From CAYQCE01 sp964415885 (GTDB lineage Bacteria; Zixibacteria; MSB-5A5; JAABVY01; JAHJOQ01): a DNA stretch of 64,000 bases. The stretch spans positions 28,558 to 92,557 of the forward strand of contig CAYQCE010000007.1 in assembly GCA_964415885.1 (NCBI GenBank). The letters run 5' to 3'. Under the pieces are notes generated by a model that saw nothing but the letters and a program-made list of their open reading frames with translations, had not been told where the DNA came from and ran no database searches. Of the stretch, positions 18,840 to 28,103 are shown piece after piece. Made by a program: the position numbers and the translations under genes. Within the stretch, counting starts at the first letter, position 1. Every line of letters begins with the position of its first letter.

Positions 18840-20111
18840 ATGCTTGACGCGAAGTTCATCCGTGAAAATGTCGGCCTGGTCAAGGAAGCCGTCAAGAACA
18901 AGAACGAGAAGGCGGATATAGATGAGTTCCTGTGTCTCGATGATCGCCGCAAGGAGATCACAACCGAGTCGCAGACGCTGAAAGAGAAGCGCAACAAGGT
19001 CTCGGATGAGATCGCTAAGATCAAGAAGTCTGGCGGCGATGCATCGTCAACTATCGCGGAGATGCGCGAGGTTTCCAAAAAGATATCCGACATGGATGAG
19101 GAACTGAGAGCAGTCGAGCAGAAGCAGAGGGATGTGTTGCTCTGGATTCCGAATATCCCGCATGAGTCAGTCCCGGTCGGACCGGATGAGAGCTTCAATG
19201 TCGATGTCCGGTCGTGGGGAGAGAAACCGTCCTTCGCTTTTACTCCCGCTCCACACTGGGAGCTTGGGGAAAAGCTACGGCTGTTCGATCTCGCGAGCGC
19301 TTCGAAGATTGCCGGATCCGGTTTTCTTCTCTTCACGGGTCCTGGAGCGAAGCTGGAACGGGCTCTCATTAACTTCATGATCGATATGCACTGCGAAAAG
19401 CACGGCTTCACTGAAGTGTCGCCGCCGTTTACATCGTCGGAAGAGGCGATGATGGGTACCGGCCAGATCCCAAAGCTGCGTGAGGACATGTACAAGGTTG
19501 AGGAGACGAATCTCTATCTCATTCCGACCGCGGAGGTGCCGGTCACGAACATTCATCGTGATACAATACTCGATGAAGAGGACCTGCCGAAGAAATACGT
19601 TGCATATACTCCGTGCTTTCGCAAAGAGGCGGGGGCGCACGGCAAGGACACGCGCGGTCTGATTCGCGTGCATCAGTTCGATAAGGTGGAGATGGTCGTG
19701 ACGTGCCGTGCCGATAAATCGTGGGACATGCTCGAAGAGTTGACGAAATACGCGGAGGCTGTTCTTCAGGCCCTGGAGCTGCCGTACCGCGTTCGGGCAC
19801 TTGCCACCGGTGACCTTTCTTTTGCGGCGTCGAAATGCTATGATCTCGAAGTCTGGTCGGCGGGAGTCGACAAGTGGCTCGAGGTATCGTCGTGCTCGAA
19901 CTACACCGACTTCCAGGCAAGGCGCTGCTCCATCAGATATCGCGACAAAGACGGCAAAAAGGCGCAATATGTCCATACTCTGAACGGTTCCGGTTTGGCG
20001 TTGCCACGGACTGTTATTGCGCTCCTCGAGAATAATCAGACGGAGAAGGGAACGGTCAGAATTCCGAAGGCTCTCCAACCGTATCTTGGGGGCCTTGAAG
20101 AGATCGCCTGA
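18840..20111 (+). CDS. serS: seryl-tRNA synthetase
   Basis: A 423-residue class II synthetase of normal length. Residues 1-105 form the helical tRNA-binding arm (Lys/Glu-rich). Motif 2 is CFRKEAGAHGKDTRGLIRVHQF, shown here only in part: key residues are FRKEAG and the RVHQF end. Motif 3 is near GSGLALPRTVIALLEN. ATG 18840 has GAGGAG 5 bases upstream. It charges tRNA-Ser in the cytoplasm. The stop overlaps the start of the PorY-like kinase (TGATG). Confidence 0.97.
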   Translation: MLDAKFIRENVGLVKEAVKNKNEKADIDEFLCLDDRRKEITTESQTLKEKRNKVSDEIAKIKKSGGDASSTIAEMREVSKKISDMDEELRAVEQKQRDVLLWIPNIPHESVPVGPDESFNVDVRSWGEKPSFAFTPAPHWELGEKLRLFDLASASKIAGSGFLLFTGPGAKLERALINFMIDMHCEKHGFTEVSPPFTSSEEAMMGTGQIPKLREDMYKVEETNLYLIPTAEVPVTNIHRDTILDEEDLPKKYVAYTPCFRKEAGAHGKDTRGLIRVHQFDKVEMVVTCRADKSWDMLEELTKYAEAVLQALELPYRVRALATGDLSFAASKCYDLEVWSAGVDKWLEVSSCSNYTDFQARRCSIRYRDKDGKKAQYVHTLNGSGLALPRTVIALLENNQTEKGTVRIPKALQPYLGGLEEIA

Positions 20112-21364
20112 TGAGATTCTACCTCGCAAGAAAGCTACCACCGGGCTATGCCGCAGTACCGCTCGGATTCAAGCTCCTGATGCTTTTCGGGGCGCTGCTC
20201 ATAGCGGTCGTGTTCATTTATTACACACAGGATGTGGTGAGCCAGCTAAAGGACAAGACGCGCCGCGATGTACGTCTATATGTCAAGCTCTACCAGGTTG
20301 CGCTCTCCGACCAGACATCCGGCGTTGCGACGAGCCTCATCTTCGAAGAAGTGATCAGCTCCGTGTCATTTCCGATTATCTTTGCTGATTCGAGTATGAT
20401 CCCGCAATACTGGAAGGAGCTGGATGGTATTCCGGATGGTATGGCGACCGATGTCTCCCCCGAGGTGCTCAATGCCGTGGTGGATCGTCTGAGCCAGTTT
20501 GCCGCAAGGGGAAACTCCGTCGAGATTGTATCCAACGAGCGGCTATTCTATCACATGTTTTATGGCGATCCGAAACTGGTCAGGCAGTTGCAGCTTATGC
20601 CGTTCGTCGAGGTTGGTGTCATCGCGGTGTTCATCCTCGTTGGGTTTGTGGGCTTCCGAAACATCAAGCGCGCAGAGCAGCGGAATATCTGGGTCGGTAT
20701 GGCAAAGGAGACAGCGCATCAGCTCGGTACGCCGCTATCCAGTCTGCTTGGCTGGCTGGAGCTTTTGGAGATCAAGCTGCCGGATGACAGGAATTCGAGT
20801 GAGGATTTGTCCGGCCGGGAGATACTGTCGAGGATGGAAGCGGATGTCCATCGGCTCGAGAGAATCGCGAACAGATTCTCGCTTATTGGATCGACACCCA
20901 CTCTCGAGACGATTGATGTTGAGGATGTACTCTCGGATGTTGTCGAGTATTTCTGCAGGCGTCTTCCGCACCAGGGCAGGGGCTTGTGTGTTGATTTCGA
21001 TAGAAGTGAACCGAAACTGGTGAAGGTCAACCGTGAGCTTTTGAGCTGGGTTATCGAGAACATCGTGAAGAATGCTCTCGAAGCCTGCGATTCCAAGAGC
21101 GGTGTGATCGAGATCCGATCGTCTCTGTCGAAGGATTCGAAAACTGTCATTGTAGAGATCGAGGATAACGGCAAGGGCATGACCGCCTCTGAAATGAAGA
21201 AAGTCTTCAATCCGGGCTTTACGACGAAAAAACGGGGCTGGGGGCTCGGGCTGACTTTGTCGCGGCGCATTGTCATGGAACATCACGATGGCGAGATATT
21301 TGTAAAAGAGAGTGAACCGGGCGTGGGAACAACGTTCAGGATCGAGTTACCGGCGCATGGATGA
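20111..21364 (+). CDS. porY: PorY-like membrane sensor histidine kinase
   Basis: A 417-residue kinase. Transmembrane helices lie near residues 18-38 and 172-192, enclosing a periplasmic domain of about 130 residues. The dimerisation/phosphoacceptor block is AHQLGTPLSSLLGW with His203. The ATPase has an N box (ENIVKNALEAC), G1 (DNGKGM) and G2 (GWGLGLTLS). It sits directly upstream of a PorX-like regulator with a 28-base gap, so they look like a cognate pair. The PorY name rests on this pairing and the general architecture. A generic kinase is the fallback call. Confidence 0.8.
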   Translation: MRFYLARKLPPGYAAVPLGFKLLMLFGALLIAVVFIYYTQDVVSQLKDKTRRDVRLYVKLYQVALSDQTSGVATSLIFEEVISSVSFPIIFADSSMIPQYWKELDGIPDGMATDVSPEVLNAVVDRLSQFAARGNSVEIVSNERLFYHMFYGDPKLVRQLQLMPFVEVGVIAVFILVGFVGFRNIKRAEQRNIWVGMAKETAHQLGTPLSSLLGWLELLEIKLPDDRNSSEDLSGREILSRMEADVHRLERIANRFSLIGSTPTLETIDVEDVLSDVVEYFCRRLPHQGRGLCVDFDRSEPKLVKVNRELLSWVIENIVKNALEACDSKSGVIEIRSSLSKDSKTVIVEIEDNGKGMTASEMKKVFNPGFTTKKRGWGLGLTLSRRIVMEHHDGEIFVKESEPGVGTTFRIELPAHG

Positions 21365-21392
21365 CATTTGAAATGGATTGTTGAGGTTCTAA

Positions 21393-22961
21393 ATGGCGCA
21401 AGCACAGGATAGCCGACGCATACTCTGGGTAGACGATGAGATAGAGCAGCTTCAGGCACACATAATTTTCCTCCGAGAGAAGGGATTCGATGTCACTCCG
21501 GTGTCGTCCGGTGACGATGCTGTCCAGGAGGTGCAGGGCAAACCTTTCGATCTGGTGCTGCTCGATGAAATGATGCCGGGGAAGGACGGACTCACGACAC
21601 TCGAGGAGATCAAGGATCTGCGGCCGAATCTGCCCGTAGTAATGGTGACCAAGAGTGAAGAGGAAGACCTGATGGAACGGGCTATCGGCCGGAAGATTTC
21701 TGACTATCTGACCAAGCCGGTGAACCCGTCACAGATTCTGCTGGTGATTAAAAGACTTTTAGACACGAAGAGGATTCGCGACGATCATATCACCCGCGAC
21801 TACGTGCAGGCATTCAACCGAATGAATCAGAGGCTGTTCAGTCCGATGGACTGGTCGGACTGGGTTGACTGTTATCGTCAGTTGGCGACATGGGAGGTGG
21901 AGCTTTCGGAGATGAGAAGCACGGAGTTGACCCAGACTCACGCCGGCCAAAAGAAGGAATGGAACGCCGAGTTCTCAAAATACATCGAGAAGAACTACGC
22001 TGAATGGGTCAGGTCGGAAGATAGGCCGCCGTTATCCCCTGACGTTGTGAAGAAGTTCGTTGTGCCGCATCTCAAGAAGAACATTCGGACATTTTTCATA
22101 GTCATCGATTGTATGCGCCTCGATCAGTGGATGACCGTGCAGCCGATAATCGAAGAGTATTTTGATGTCGATCTCGACTACTATATGTCGATTCTCCCGA
22201 CAGCCACGCCTTTCGCTCGGAACGCGATCTTCCTCGGAGACTTCCCCGACAAAATGTTTGAGTTGTATCCCGATTTGTGGCGGCGATCTGCAGACGAATC
22301 CTCTCTCAACAAAGACGAGTCCGATCTCATGAAAATGCAGCTCGATCGCGAGAGAGTGAAACTCGACAATGAACCGATGTATGCGAAAATTTTGGACGCT
22401 TCCGACGGTGCCGCACTCGCCAGAAGGCTGTCGACATTCCAGCATACTCCGCTCGTTTCGATGGTATTCAATTTCGTAGACATGCTCGTACACGGACGCT
22501 CCGAGTCCGAAATCCTGAAGGAACTCGCACCGAACGAACAGGCCTTTCGATCTGTCATGCGGTCCTGGTTCGAGCACTCGTCCCTTCTGGAGATACTCCG
22601 GTATCTGTCCACTATCGACTGCAGGGTGGTCATTACAACCGATCATGGAGCGGTGATTGCGGGTCGATCAACGCTCGTTAAGGGCAAACGAGAGGCGTCG
22701 ACGAATCTCAGATACAAGTACGGCGACAACCTCGCGTGCAATACGAAGGAAGTCGTGCTCGTGAAGAACCCGGAGATGTACCGGCTCCCGCGATTCAGTA
22801 TATCGACCACTTACATTTTCGCTCGCGAGGATTTCTATTTCGTATATCCGACACAGTACCATCATTACGAGTCGAAGTACGCGGACACATTCCAGCACGG
22901 CGGGATTTCGCTGGACGAGATGATCCTGCCGGTTGCAACACTCAGACCAAAGAGAACCTGA
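21393..22961 (+). CDS. porX: PorX-like response regulator with PglZ/alkaline-phosphatase-fold effector
   Basis: A 522-residue protein with an N-terminal receiver domain (1-125; WVDDE, phosphoacceptor Asp58 in LVLLDEMMPG, Lys108 in LTKP). A helical linker follows, then a PglZ-type phosphatase domain from about 230. Metal-site residues are visible: Asp239 in FIVIDCMRLD, Thr272 in ILPTATPFARNA, and Asp417-His418 in TTDHGAVIAG. This is the architecture and size of PorX, which regulates type IX secretion in Bacteroidota and whose effector is a metal-dependent phosphatase acting on small nucleotides. Its function here is inferred, supported by the adjacent kinase and by a secreted protein with a T9SS-type sorting domain at 43950. 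Confidence 0.87.
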   Translation: MAQAQDSRRILWVDDEIEQLQAHIIFLREKGFDVTPVSSGDDAVQEVQGKPFDLVLLDEMMPGKDGLTTLEEIKDLRPNLPVVMVTKSEEEDLMERAIGRKISDYLTKPVNPSQILLVIKRLLDTKRIRDDHITRDYVQAFNRMNQRLFSPMDWSDWVDCYRQLATWEVELSEMRSTELTQTHAGQKKEWNAEFSKYIEKNYAEWVRSEDRPPLSPDVVKKFVVPHLKKNIRTFFIVIDCMRLDQWMTVQPIIEEYFDVDLDYYMSILPTATPFARNAIFLGDFPDKMFELYPDLWRRSADESSLNKDESDLMKMQLDRERVKLDNEPMYAKILDASDGAALARRLSTFQHTPLVSMVFNFVDMLVHGRSESEILKELAPNEQAFRSVMRSWFEHSSLLEILRYLSTIDCRVVITTDHGAVIAGRSTLVKGKREASTNLRYKYGDNLACNTKEVVLVKNPEMYRLPRFSISTTYIFAREDFYFVYPTQYHHYESKYADTFQHGGISLDEMILPVATLRPKRT

Positions 22962-22962
22962 T

Positions 22963-23415
22963 ATGCAAACAATAACCACGAGAAGCGAAGAAGAGACGAT
23001 CCGATTTGGAGCCCAGATAGGGCAAAGTTTCAAGCAGGGGGCGGTCGTCGCACTCGTTGGCCCCCTCGGCGCAGGGAAGACCACGATGATTCGAGGCATG
23101 TGCCGGGGAATGGGTTTCGGCGATGAAGTTACGTCTCCGACGTTCAATCTCATGAATATCTACCACGGCGGTTTGAAGATTCATCACTTCGATCTCTATC
23201 GACTCGGAGAGAAGACCGAACTCGACGATCTCGGATACGAGGAGTACTTCTACCCGGAGAAAGGTGTGACGTTGATCGAATGGGCGGAACGAGCGGAGGA
23301 TTATCTCCCGGACACAGCGCTTGTCATAGAAATGGAGATGGTGAGCGAAAACGAGAGGCGAATAACTCTCGCTCCGGCAGAATCTTACGACCTGAGCAAT
23401 AAACACTTTGATTGA
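22963..23415 (+). CDS. tsaE: tRNA t6A biosynthesis ATPase TsaE
   Basis: A 150-residue P-loop ATPase with the Walker A motif GPLGAGKTTMIRGM and the family block TSPTFNLMNIY plus HHFDLYRL. It works with TsaB and TsaD to place threonylcarbamoyl on A37 of ANN-decoding tRNAs. ATG 22963 comes one base after the PorX-like stop. tsaB follows, but with its own promoter overlapping the end of this gene. Confidence 0.95.
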   Translation: MQTITTRSEEETIRFGAQIGQSFKQGAVVALVGPLGAGKTTMIRGMCRGMGFGDEVTSPTFNLMNIYHGGLKIHHFDLYRLGEKTELDDLGYEEYFYPEKGVTLIEWAERAEDYLPDTALVIEMEMVSENERRITLAPAESYDLSNKHFD

Positions 23416-23440
23416 CTCTGATAGGGTGTTTTCATATATT
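23412..23440 (+). promoter_or_regulatory. sigma-70-type promoter giving a leaderless tsaB mRNA
   Basis: TTGACT at 23412-23417, a 17-base spacer and TATATT at 23435-23440. The tsaB GTG start at 23446 lies only 5 bases beyond the -10 box, so the predicted transcription start coincides with the start codon. No Shine-Dalgarno is present. Confidence 0.65.
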
Positions 23441-23445
23441 TCAGC

Positions 23446-24126
23446 GTGAATATTGTATCACTGGATACGTCCACCCGTCAGCTCGGCGTGGGCGTTTTAG
23501 GTTCGAATGGAGAGCTTGCATCCGGCAGATTCGATGACGGCGGGCACTCGTCGCCGCTGTTCAGCAGGATCGAACAGGTTCTGCAAGAGGCGAGTCTAAC
23601 AAAAGAAGTTGTCGGATTGCTGGCGATTGTGAGTGGTCCGGGGTCATTCACCGGACTCAGGATAGGTATGTCGGGTCTGATTGGCTGGGCCGAGGCTGCC
23701 CGGCTGCCTCTACAGCCTGTCGACTCATTCATGGCAATGAGAGCATCGATTCCGGAGAGCGCTTTCCCGACTTTGATCACGATCCACAGCCGTGCGGAGG
23801 AGTTCTATTACCAGATTGCTGAATCGCGCGAGAGCTACTCGGAGCCGTTCGTGGGACCGGTCGAAGTAGCGCAACAGGAAGTTGATGCCGAGATGACCGT
23901 CGCTGGTCCGGGTGCCGACCGATTCATGAGGCTTATCGGTACAGATAAAAGCTTCTCGCGTTGCGATCCTGATCTCGAAGCGTGTAACATGATTTCTGTT
24001 TGCCGAGAGGCAAAAACAATGTATGATTGTGACGGCAGTCTTGCGGATAGTCGGCGAGCCGAGCCCTACTATATGACACTTTCACAGGCTCAACTCAATT
24101 TTGAGAATCGTGAAAGGAGAATTTGA
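23446..24126 (+). CDS. tsaB: tRNA t6A biosynthesis protein TsaB
   Basis: A 226-residue ASKHA-fold protein, inactive partner of TsaD. It starts VNIVSLDTSTRQLGVGV and has the block AIVSGPGSFTGLRIGMSG typical of TsaB (YeaZ). The GTG start has no ribosome-binding site but lies at the predicted start of transcription of a strong promoter. It overlaps the rimI-like gene, completing the common tsaE-tsaB-rimI arrangement. tsaD is not in the window. Confidence 0.93.
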   Translation: MNIVSLDTSTRQLGVGVLGSNGELASGRFDDGGHSSPLFSRIEQVLQEASLTKEVVGLLAIVSGPGSFTGLRIGMSGLIGWAEAARLPLQPVDSFMAMRASIPESAFPTLITIHSRAEEFYYQIAESRESYSEPFVGPVEVAQQEVDAEMTVAGPGADRFMRLIGTDKSFSRCDPDLEACNMISVCREAKTMYDCDGSLADSRRAEPYYMTLSQAQLNFENRERRI

Positions 24127-24583
24127 GATAGACAACATGACCACGGAGGACATCGACGAGGTCTACAGAATTGAAACCGAGTCGTTCTCCAATCCGTGGC
24201 CACGGGGTGCGTTCGAGACTGACGTGCGGAACCGTCAGATCTACTCGCCGGTGGTTCGAGATGGTGACGGGCGAGTGGTTGCATATGCACTCCTGATGAT
24301 TTTCGCACAGGAAGCGCATCTGGCGAATATTGCAGTCGATCTCAAGAATCGAGGATTGGGAATCGGGACGTTTCTGATGGACCATTTGATCGAGAAGGCT
24401 GAATCCGAGAACTGTAGGGCAATGTTTCTCGATGTACGTCCCTCGAACACGGAAGCTGTCTCGATGTACGAGAATAAATATGGCTTCAAGGTGCTATATC
24501 AGAGGAAGGGCTACTACAGCAGTCCGCCCGAGGATGCTCTGGTAATGGTTCGCCCACTTGGAGAAAGGGAGAACTATGGTTGA
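24101..24583 (+). CDS. rimI: ribosomal protein bS18 alanine N-acetyltransferase (RimI-like GNAT)
   Basis: A GNAT acetyltransferase of up to 160 residues. The acetyl-CoA loop is LKNRGLGIGTFLM (motif A, V-x-x-x-x-R/Q-x-x-G-x-G/A), and the late block FLDVRPSNTEAVSMYENKYGF is characteristic of RimI. The start is uncertain: TTG 24101 and GTG 24110 both overlap tsaB, while ATG 24137 would remove the first strand of the fold. It also overlaps accD by 8 bases. Position after tsaB supports the RimI assignment. Confidence 0.88.
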   Translation: MRIVKGEFEIDNMTTEDIDEVYRIETESFSNPWPRGAFETDVRNRQIYSPVVRDGDGRVVAYALLMIFAQEAHLANIAVDLKNRGLGIGTFLMDHLIEKAESENCRAMFLDVRPSNTEAVSMYENKYGFKVLYQRKGYYSSPPEDALVMVRPLGERENYG

Positions 24584-25415
24584 GTGGTTCAGAAAAGCCA
24601 AGCAGGGAATAATATCGCAGCAGAAGAAAGATATCCCGGAGGGGCTCTGGACAAAGTGTCCGGACTGCGGGGAAATCATATACGTCAAGGAGCTCGAGAA
24701 GAATCTCAACACGTGCGGGCACTGCGACTATCATTTCAAGATAACAGCAAGGCAGTATATCGATCTGCTCCTTGACGAGGGACTCATCGAGGAATTTGAT
24801 CAGGGTCTAATCTCCGGCGATCCGTTGAACTTTCGTGATTCAAAGAAGTACCCGGACAGGATCCGCGCGGCCCAGAAGAAGACCGGGCAGAACGACGCTG
24901 TCATTAGCGGCATCGGTAAGATAGATGGCCGTGAGGTCTCGGTGGCGTTCATGGACTTTTCGTTTGTAGGCGGCTCGATGGGCTCGGTGGTTGGCGAGAA
25001 AATCGCGAGGACCATCGAACGGGCGACCGTTCGACAGGTGCCGTTGATTATTCTCTCCTGCTCCGGTGGTGCGCGAATGCAGGAGGGGATTCTCTCTCTT
25101 ATGCAGATGGCGAAAACGAGCGCGCTCCTTGCACGGTTTGACAAGGTCAAGCGTCCGTTTATATCGATTCTGACAAATCCAACCACGGCCGGTGTCATGG
25201 CAAGCTATGCGTCGCTCGGAGATGTAATAGTCGCGGAACCGAAGGCGTTACTCGGTTTTGCAGGCAAACGGGTTATCCAGCAAACGATCGGCGGAGATCT
25301 TCCGCCGGGATTCCAGAGCTCGGAGTTCTTTCTCGAACACGGATTCCTGGACAGGATAGTCCATCGGAGAGAACTCAGGGACACCGTTGGTGGTCTCATC
25401 AACTATTTCTCATAA
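24576..25415 (+). CDS. accD: acetyl-CoA carboxylase carboxyltransferase subunit beta
   Basis: A 279-residue protein with an N-terminal four-Cys zinc finger (CPDCGEI and NTCGHC, about residues 27-49) and the carboxyltransferase crotonase fold (ILSCSGGARMQEGILSLMQMAK; NPTTAGVMASYA). It transfers carboxyl from biotin to acetyl-CoA, the first step of fatty-acid synthesis, as a complex with AccA. ATG 24576 has GAAAGGGA 5 bases upstream. accA is not adjacent. folC begins one base after its stop. Confidence 0.96.
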   Translation: MVEWFRKAKQGIISQQKKDIPEGLWTKCPDCGEIIYVKELEKNLNTCGHCDYHFKITARQYIDLLLDEGLIEEFDQGLISGDPLNFRDSKKYPDRIRAAQKKTGQNDAVISGIGKIDGREVSVAFMDFSFVGGSMGSVVGEKIARTIERATVRQVPLIILSCSGGARMQEGILSLMQMAKTSALLARFDKVKRPFISILTNPTTAGVMASYASLGDVIVAEPKALLGFAGKRVIQQTIGGDLPPGFQSSEFFLEHGFLDRIVHRRELRDTVGGLINYFS

Positions 25416-25416
25416 G

Positions 25417-26694
25417 ATGAACTACAGAGAGGCGCTCGACTTTCTTCTCAACCTCGAGCTCTTCGGGGTTAAGCTGGGTCTGACCAATATCACGAAATTC
25501 CTCGACAGGCTCGGCAATCCGCAGAACTCCTACCCATCGATTCACATTGGTGGAACGAACGGCAAGGGCTCCGTGGCCGCGATGATAGAGTCTATGCTCG
25601 TCGCGAACGGCTACAAAGTCGGCAAGTTCACGTCTCCGCACCTCGTGGAGTACCGCGAGAGATTCCGAATCAACAAGGTAAAAGTACCAGAAGAGTATAT
25701 CGCGGATTTCGTAAGCGATCATCGGGACTTTGTTAAGGAAGAACGAATCACTTTCTTTGAGACCGCGACGGCGCTTGCTTTCCAGATGTTCAAGGATGAG
25801 AACGTCGATTTCGGAATCGCGGAGGTGGGGCTCGGCGGCAGGCTGGATGCAACCAATCTGTTGACGCCGGAAGTGTCGGTGATCACGCAGATCGCGCTCG
25901 ATCATCTCAAAGTTCTCGGCGATTCGATCGAGAAAATCGCGACGGAGAAGGCCGGCATAATCAAACACGGCGTGCCGGTCATAACATCTGCGAAGAATCC
26001 ATCTGCTCTCGATATCCTGACTTCGAAGGCCTCCGAGCGCGATACGTCGGTCACAAGACTCCTTCCGATCGAGCACTATGATGTCAGTTCAATCTCTCTA
26101 AAGAGCACCAGATTCGAGTACGGCATGAACTCTACCGGAAAGCGTTTGTTTGAGACTAATATGATAGGCGGTCACATGGCCGAGAACGCCGCTCTCGCAC
26201 TCGGCGCATTGGAGTTATTGAAAGAACGAGGCGTGGTAGAGCATTCCGACCGCAATAATGAGGGGCTGTCCGAGGTATACTGGAAGGGACGCTTCCACGT
26301 CCTCGACATTAAACCGAGAGTGATATTCGATGTTGCGCACAATCCGAACGGAATGGGAGCGCTCGCTGACACGCTCGATGCGATTTTCCCCGGCCGCAGA
26401 TTCACCGTGGTGTTCGGGGTTCTTCAGCGACGTGACTTCGATCTGCTCTTCGATGAGCTGGCGAGATTCACGGAGTATCTCGTGATATGTAAGCCAAACA
26501 CCGGAAGAGCGGCGGTGATAGAAGAGATAGTGTCGAACGCGATATCGCACAATCTGAAATTCATGGTGATAGAGGACGTTTCGGATGCCTTCGACCATGC
26601 GCGGACAAGAGTCGCCGGGGACGACTACATGATAGTCACAGGATCGCACTTCACACTCGGTGAAGTCTACGCGCATATCGAGTTCGCCATATAA
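25417..26694 (+). CDS. folC: folylpolyglutamate synthase / dihydrofolate synthase
   Basis: A 425-residue Mur-ligase-fold enzyme of normal length. The ATP loop is HIGGTNGKGSVAAMIESM, followed by the folate signature FTSPHLVEYRERFRIN and VGLGGRLDATN. The C-terminal domain contains FDVAHNPNGMGAL. It adds glutamate to (dihydro)folate or pteroate. The accD-folC order is common in bacteria. ATG 25417 is one base after the accD stop. Confidence 0.96.
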   Translation: MNYREALDFLLNLELFGVKLGLTNITKFLDRLGNPQNSYPSIHIGGTNGKGSVAAMIESMLVANGYKVGKFTSPHLVEYRERFRINKVKVPEEYIADFVSDHRDFVKEERITFFETATALAFQMFKDENVDFGIAEVGLGGRLDATNLLTPEVSVITQIALDHLKVLGDSIEKIATEKAGIIKHGVPVITSAKNPSALDILTSKASERDTSVTRLLPIEHYDVSSISLKSTRFEYGMNSTGKRLFETNMIGGHMAENAALALGALELLKERGVVEHSDRNNEGLSEVYWKGRFHVLDIKPRVIFDVAHNPNGMGALADTLDAIFPGRRFTVVFGVLQRRDFDLLFDELARFTEYLVICKPNTGRAAVIEEIVSNAISHNLKFMVIEDVSDAFDHARTRVAGDDYMIVTGSHFTLGEVYAHIEFAI

Positions 26695-26735
26695 ATAGGT
26701 GGCATTCTCCGCCGCTGTTGCCGATCTTAAGAAAA

Positions 26736-28103
26736 ATGGCTCGTGAAAAACCGAAAGACGCGGTAATCAACGGGAAACCGCAGATCGAGAATCTTCGCAG
26801 GGACTACGATGCGAAGATCGATGAGTTGATGCGCACTAACAAGCGTCTCAAGCGAAAAATCTTTGACCTGTACACGATTTTTGAAATCTCTCGTCATCTG
26901 AATACGGTTCTCAACACCAACGACCTCCTCGACGCGATGATACTAACGATCATCGGGCAGATGGGGATAAACGGTGCCGCTATCTATGTCCGGTCACGCG
27001 AAGATGACGACCTTTTCGATCTTGCGCGACACCGGGGTATAAGCTTCGACAAAACTGAGGACCTTTCGATTTCTTGCGATGGCTGTCTTGTGCAATATAT
27101 CTCATCCGAACAGAACCGGGCCTATGAGATGTCCGAGCTCGAGGAGAAGATACCGGATTGCGGGGATGTAAATACGCTCGCGCGAGTCGAATGCGAACTG
27201 CTCGTACCGATGAGCCTCAAGAACGAGATTTGCGGGTTACTGCTGGTCACGCGGAAAATATCTCAGACACCGTTTTTCGAGGATGACAAGGACTTCCTTC
27301 TAATACTCTCCAATCAGCTCGCGGTAGCGGTCGAAAATGCGCATCTGTTCGAAAGCGAAAAGGCGGCGTACGAAAAGCTCAGGAAGACACAGAAGCAGTT
27401 GATTCAATCTGAAAAGCTCGCAGCCCTCGGACAGCTCTCGGCACGTGTGGCGCACGAGGTAAACAATCCGCTTGGAATTATTAAGAACTATCTTGAGCTG
27501 ATGGCACTCGAGGTTCAGTCGGACGGATGTGGGCCGGAGTATGTACGGATCGTCCATGAGGAAGTAAACCGGATCGCCGGAATCGTACGCCAACTGCTCG
27601 ACTTCTACAGGCCGGACTCGGGCGAGATGCAGAAGATCGACCTTCGCCAGCTTTTGGAGGAGCTTCTCTTGTTAGTCGGAATGCAGCTCGAAAAAGGTCG
27701 AATTGAGGTCGTTAGAGAATTCATCGCCGACGATTCGACAGTCGTTGCCTCTAAGGAACAGTTGAAGCAGGTCTTTCTGAACCTCATAATGAACGCGAAG
27801 GACTTCATGCCGGATGGCGGATCCATCACTATTTCGCTGTTGGATGACGGCGACAATGTGAGGATCGAGTTTATGGATACAGGTCCCGGCATTCCCGACG
27901 AACACCTTCCGAGCATTTTCGATCCGTTCTTCACGCGCCGCAAGGAGGGGTCCGGAACCGGACTCGGTTTGACTATCTGTGATGGTATTATGAGGAGACA
28001 CGGCGGACGAATAGCGGCTGCGAATTCAACCGAAGGCGGCGCGCTGTTTACGCTAGTTATTCCGCGAGTTCAGAGGTCAGAGGACGATGAGCAACAGCAA
28101 TAA
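26736..28103 (+). CDS. soluble GAF-domain sensor histidine kinase
   Basis: A 455-residue cytoplasmic kinase with no membrane segment. Residues about 15-45 are a predicted coiled coil rich in Lys, Arg and Glu, about 50-215 are a GAF domain, and then come HisKA (EKLAALGQLSARVAHEVNNPLG) and the ATPase (NLIMNAKDFMP, DTGPGIPDE, GSGTGLGLTI). The GAF domain contains several Cys (CDGCL, PDCGD, VECELL) that could bind a cofactor or sense redox; that is only a suggestion. It overlaps the hybrid kinase gene by 17 bases. Stimulus unknown. Confidence 0.9.
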   Translation: MAREKPKDAVINGKPQIENLRRDYDAKIDELMRTNKRLKRKIFDLYTIFEISRHLNTVLNTNDLLDAMILTIIGQMGINGAAIYVRSREDDDLFDLARHRGISFDKTEDLSISCDGCLVQYISSEQNRAYEMSELEEKIPDCGDVNTLARVECELLVPMSLKNEICGLLLVTRKISQTPFFEDDKDFLLILSNQLAVAVENAHLFESEKAAYEKLRKTQKQLIQSEKLAALGQLSARVAHEVNNPLGIIKNYLELMALEVQSDGCGPEYVRIVHEEVNRIAGIVRQLLDFYRPDSGEMQKIDLRQLLEELLLLVGMQLEKGRIEVVREFIADDSTVVASKEQLKQVFLNLIMNAKDFMPDGGSITISLLDDGDNVRIEFMDTGPGIPDEHLPSIFDPFFTRRKEGSGTGLGLTICDGIMRRHGGRIAAANSTEGGALFTLVIPRVQRSEDDEQQQ

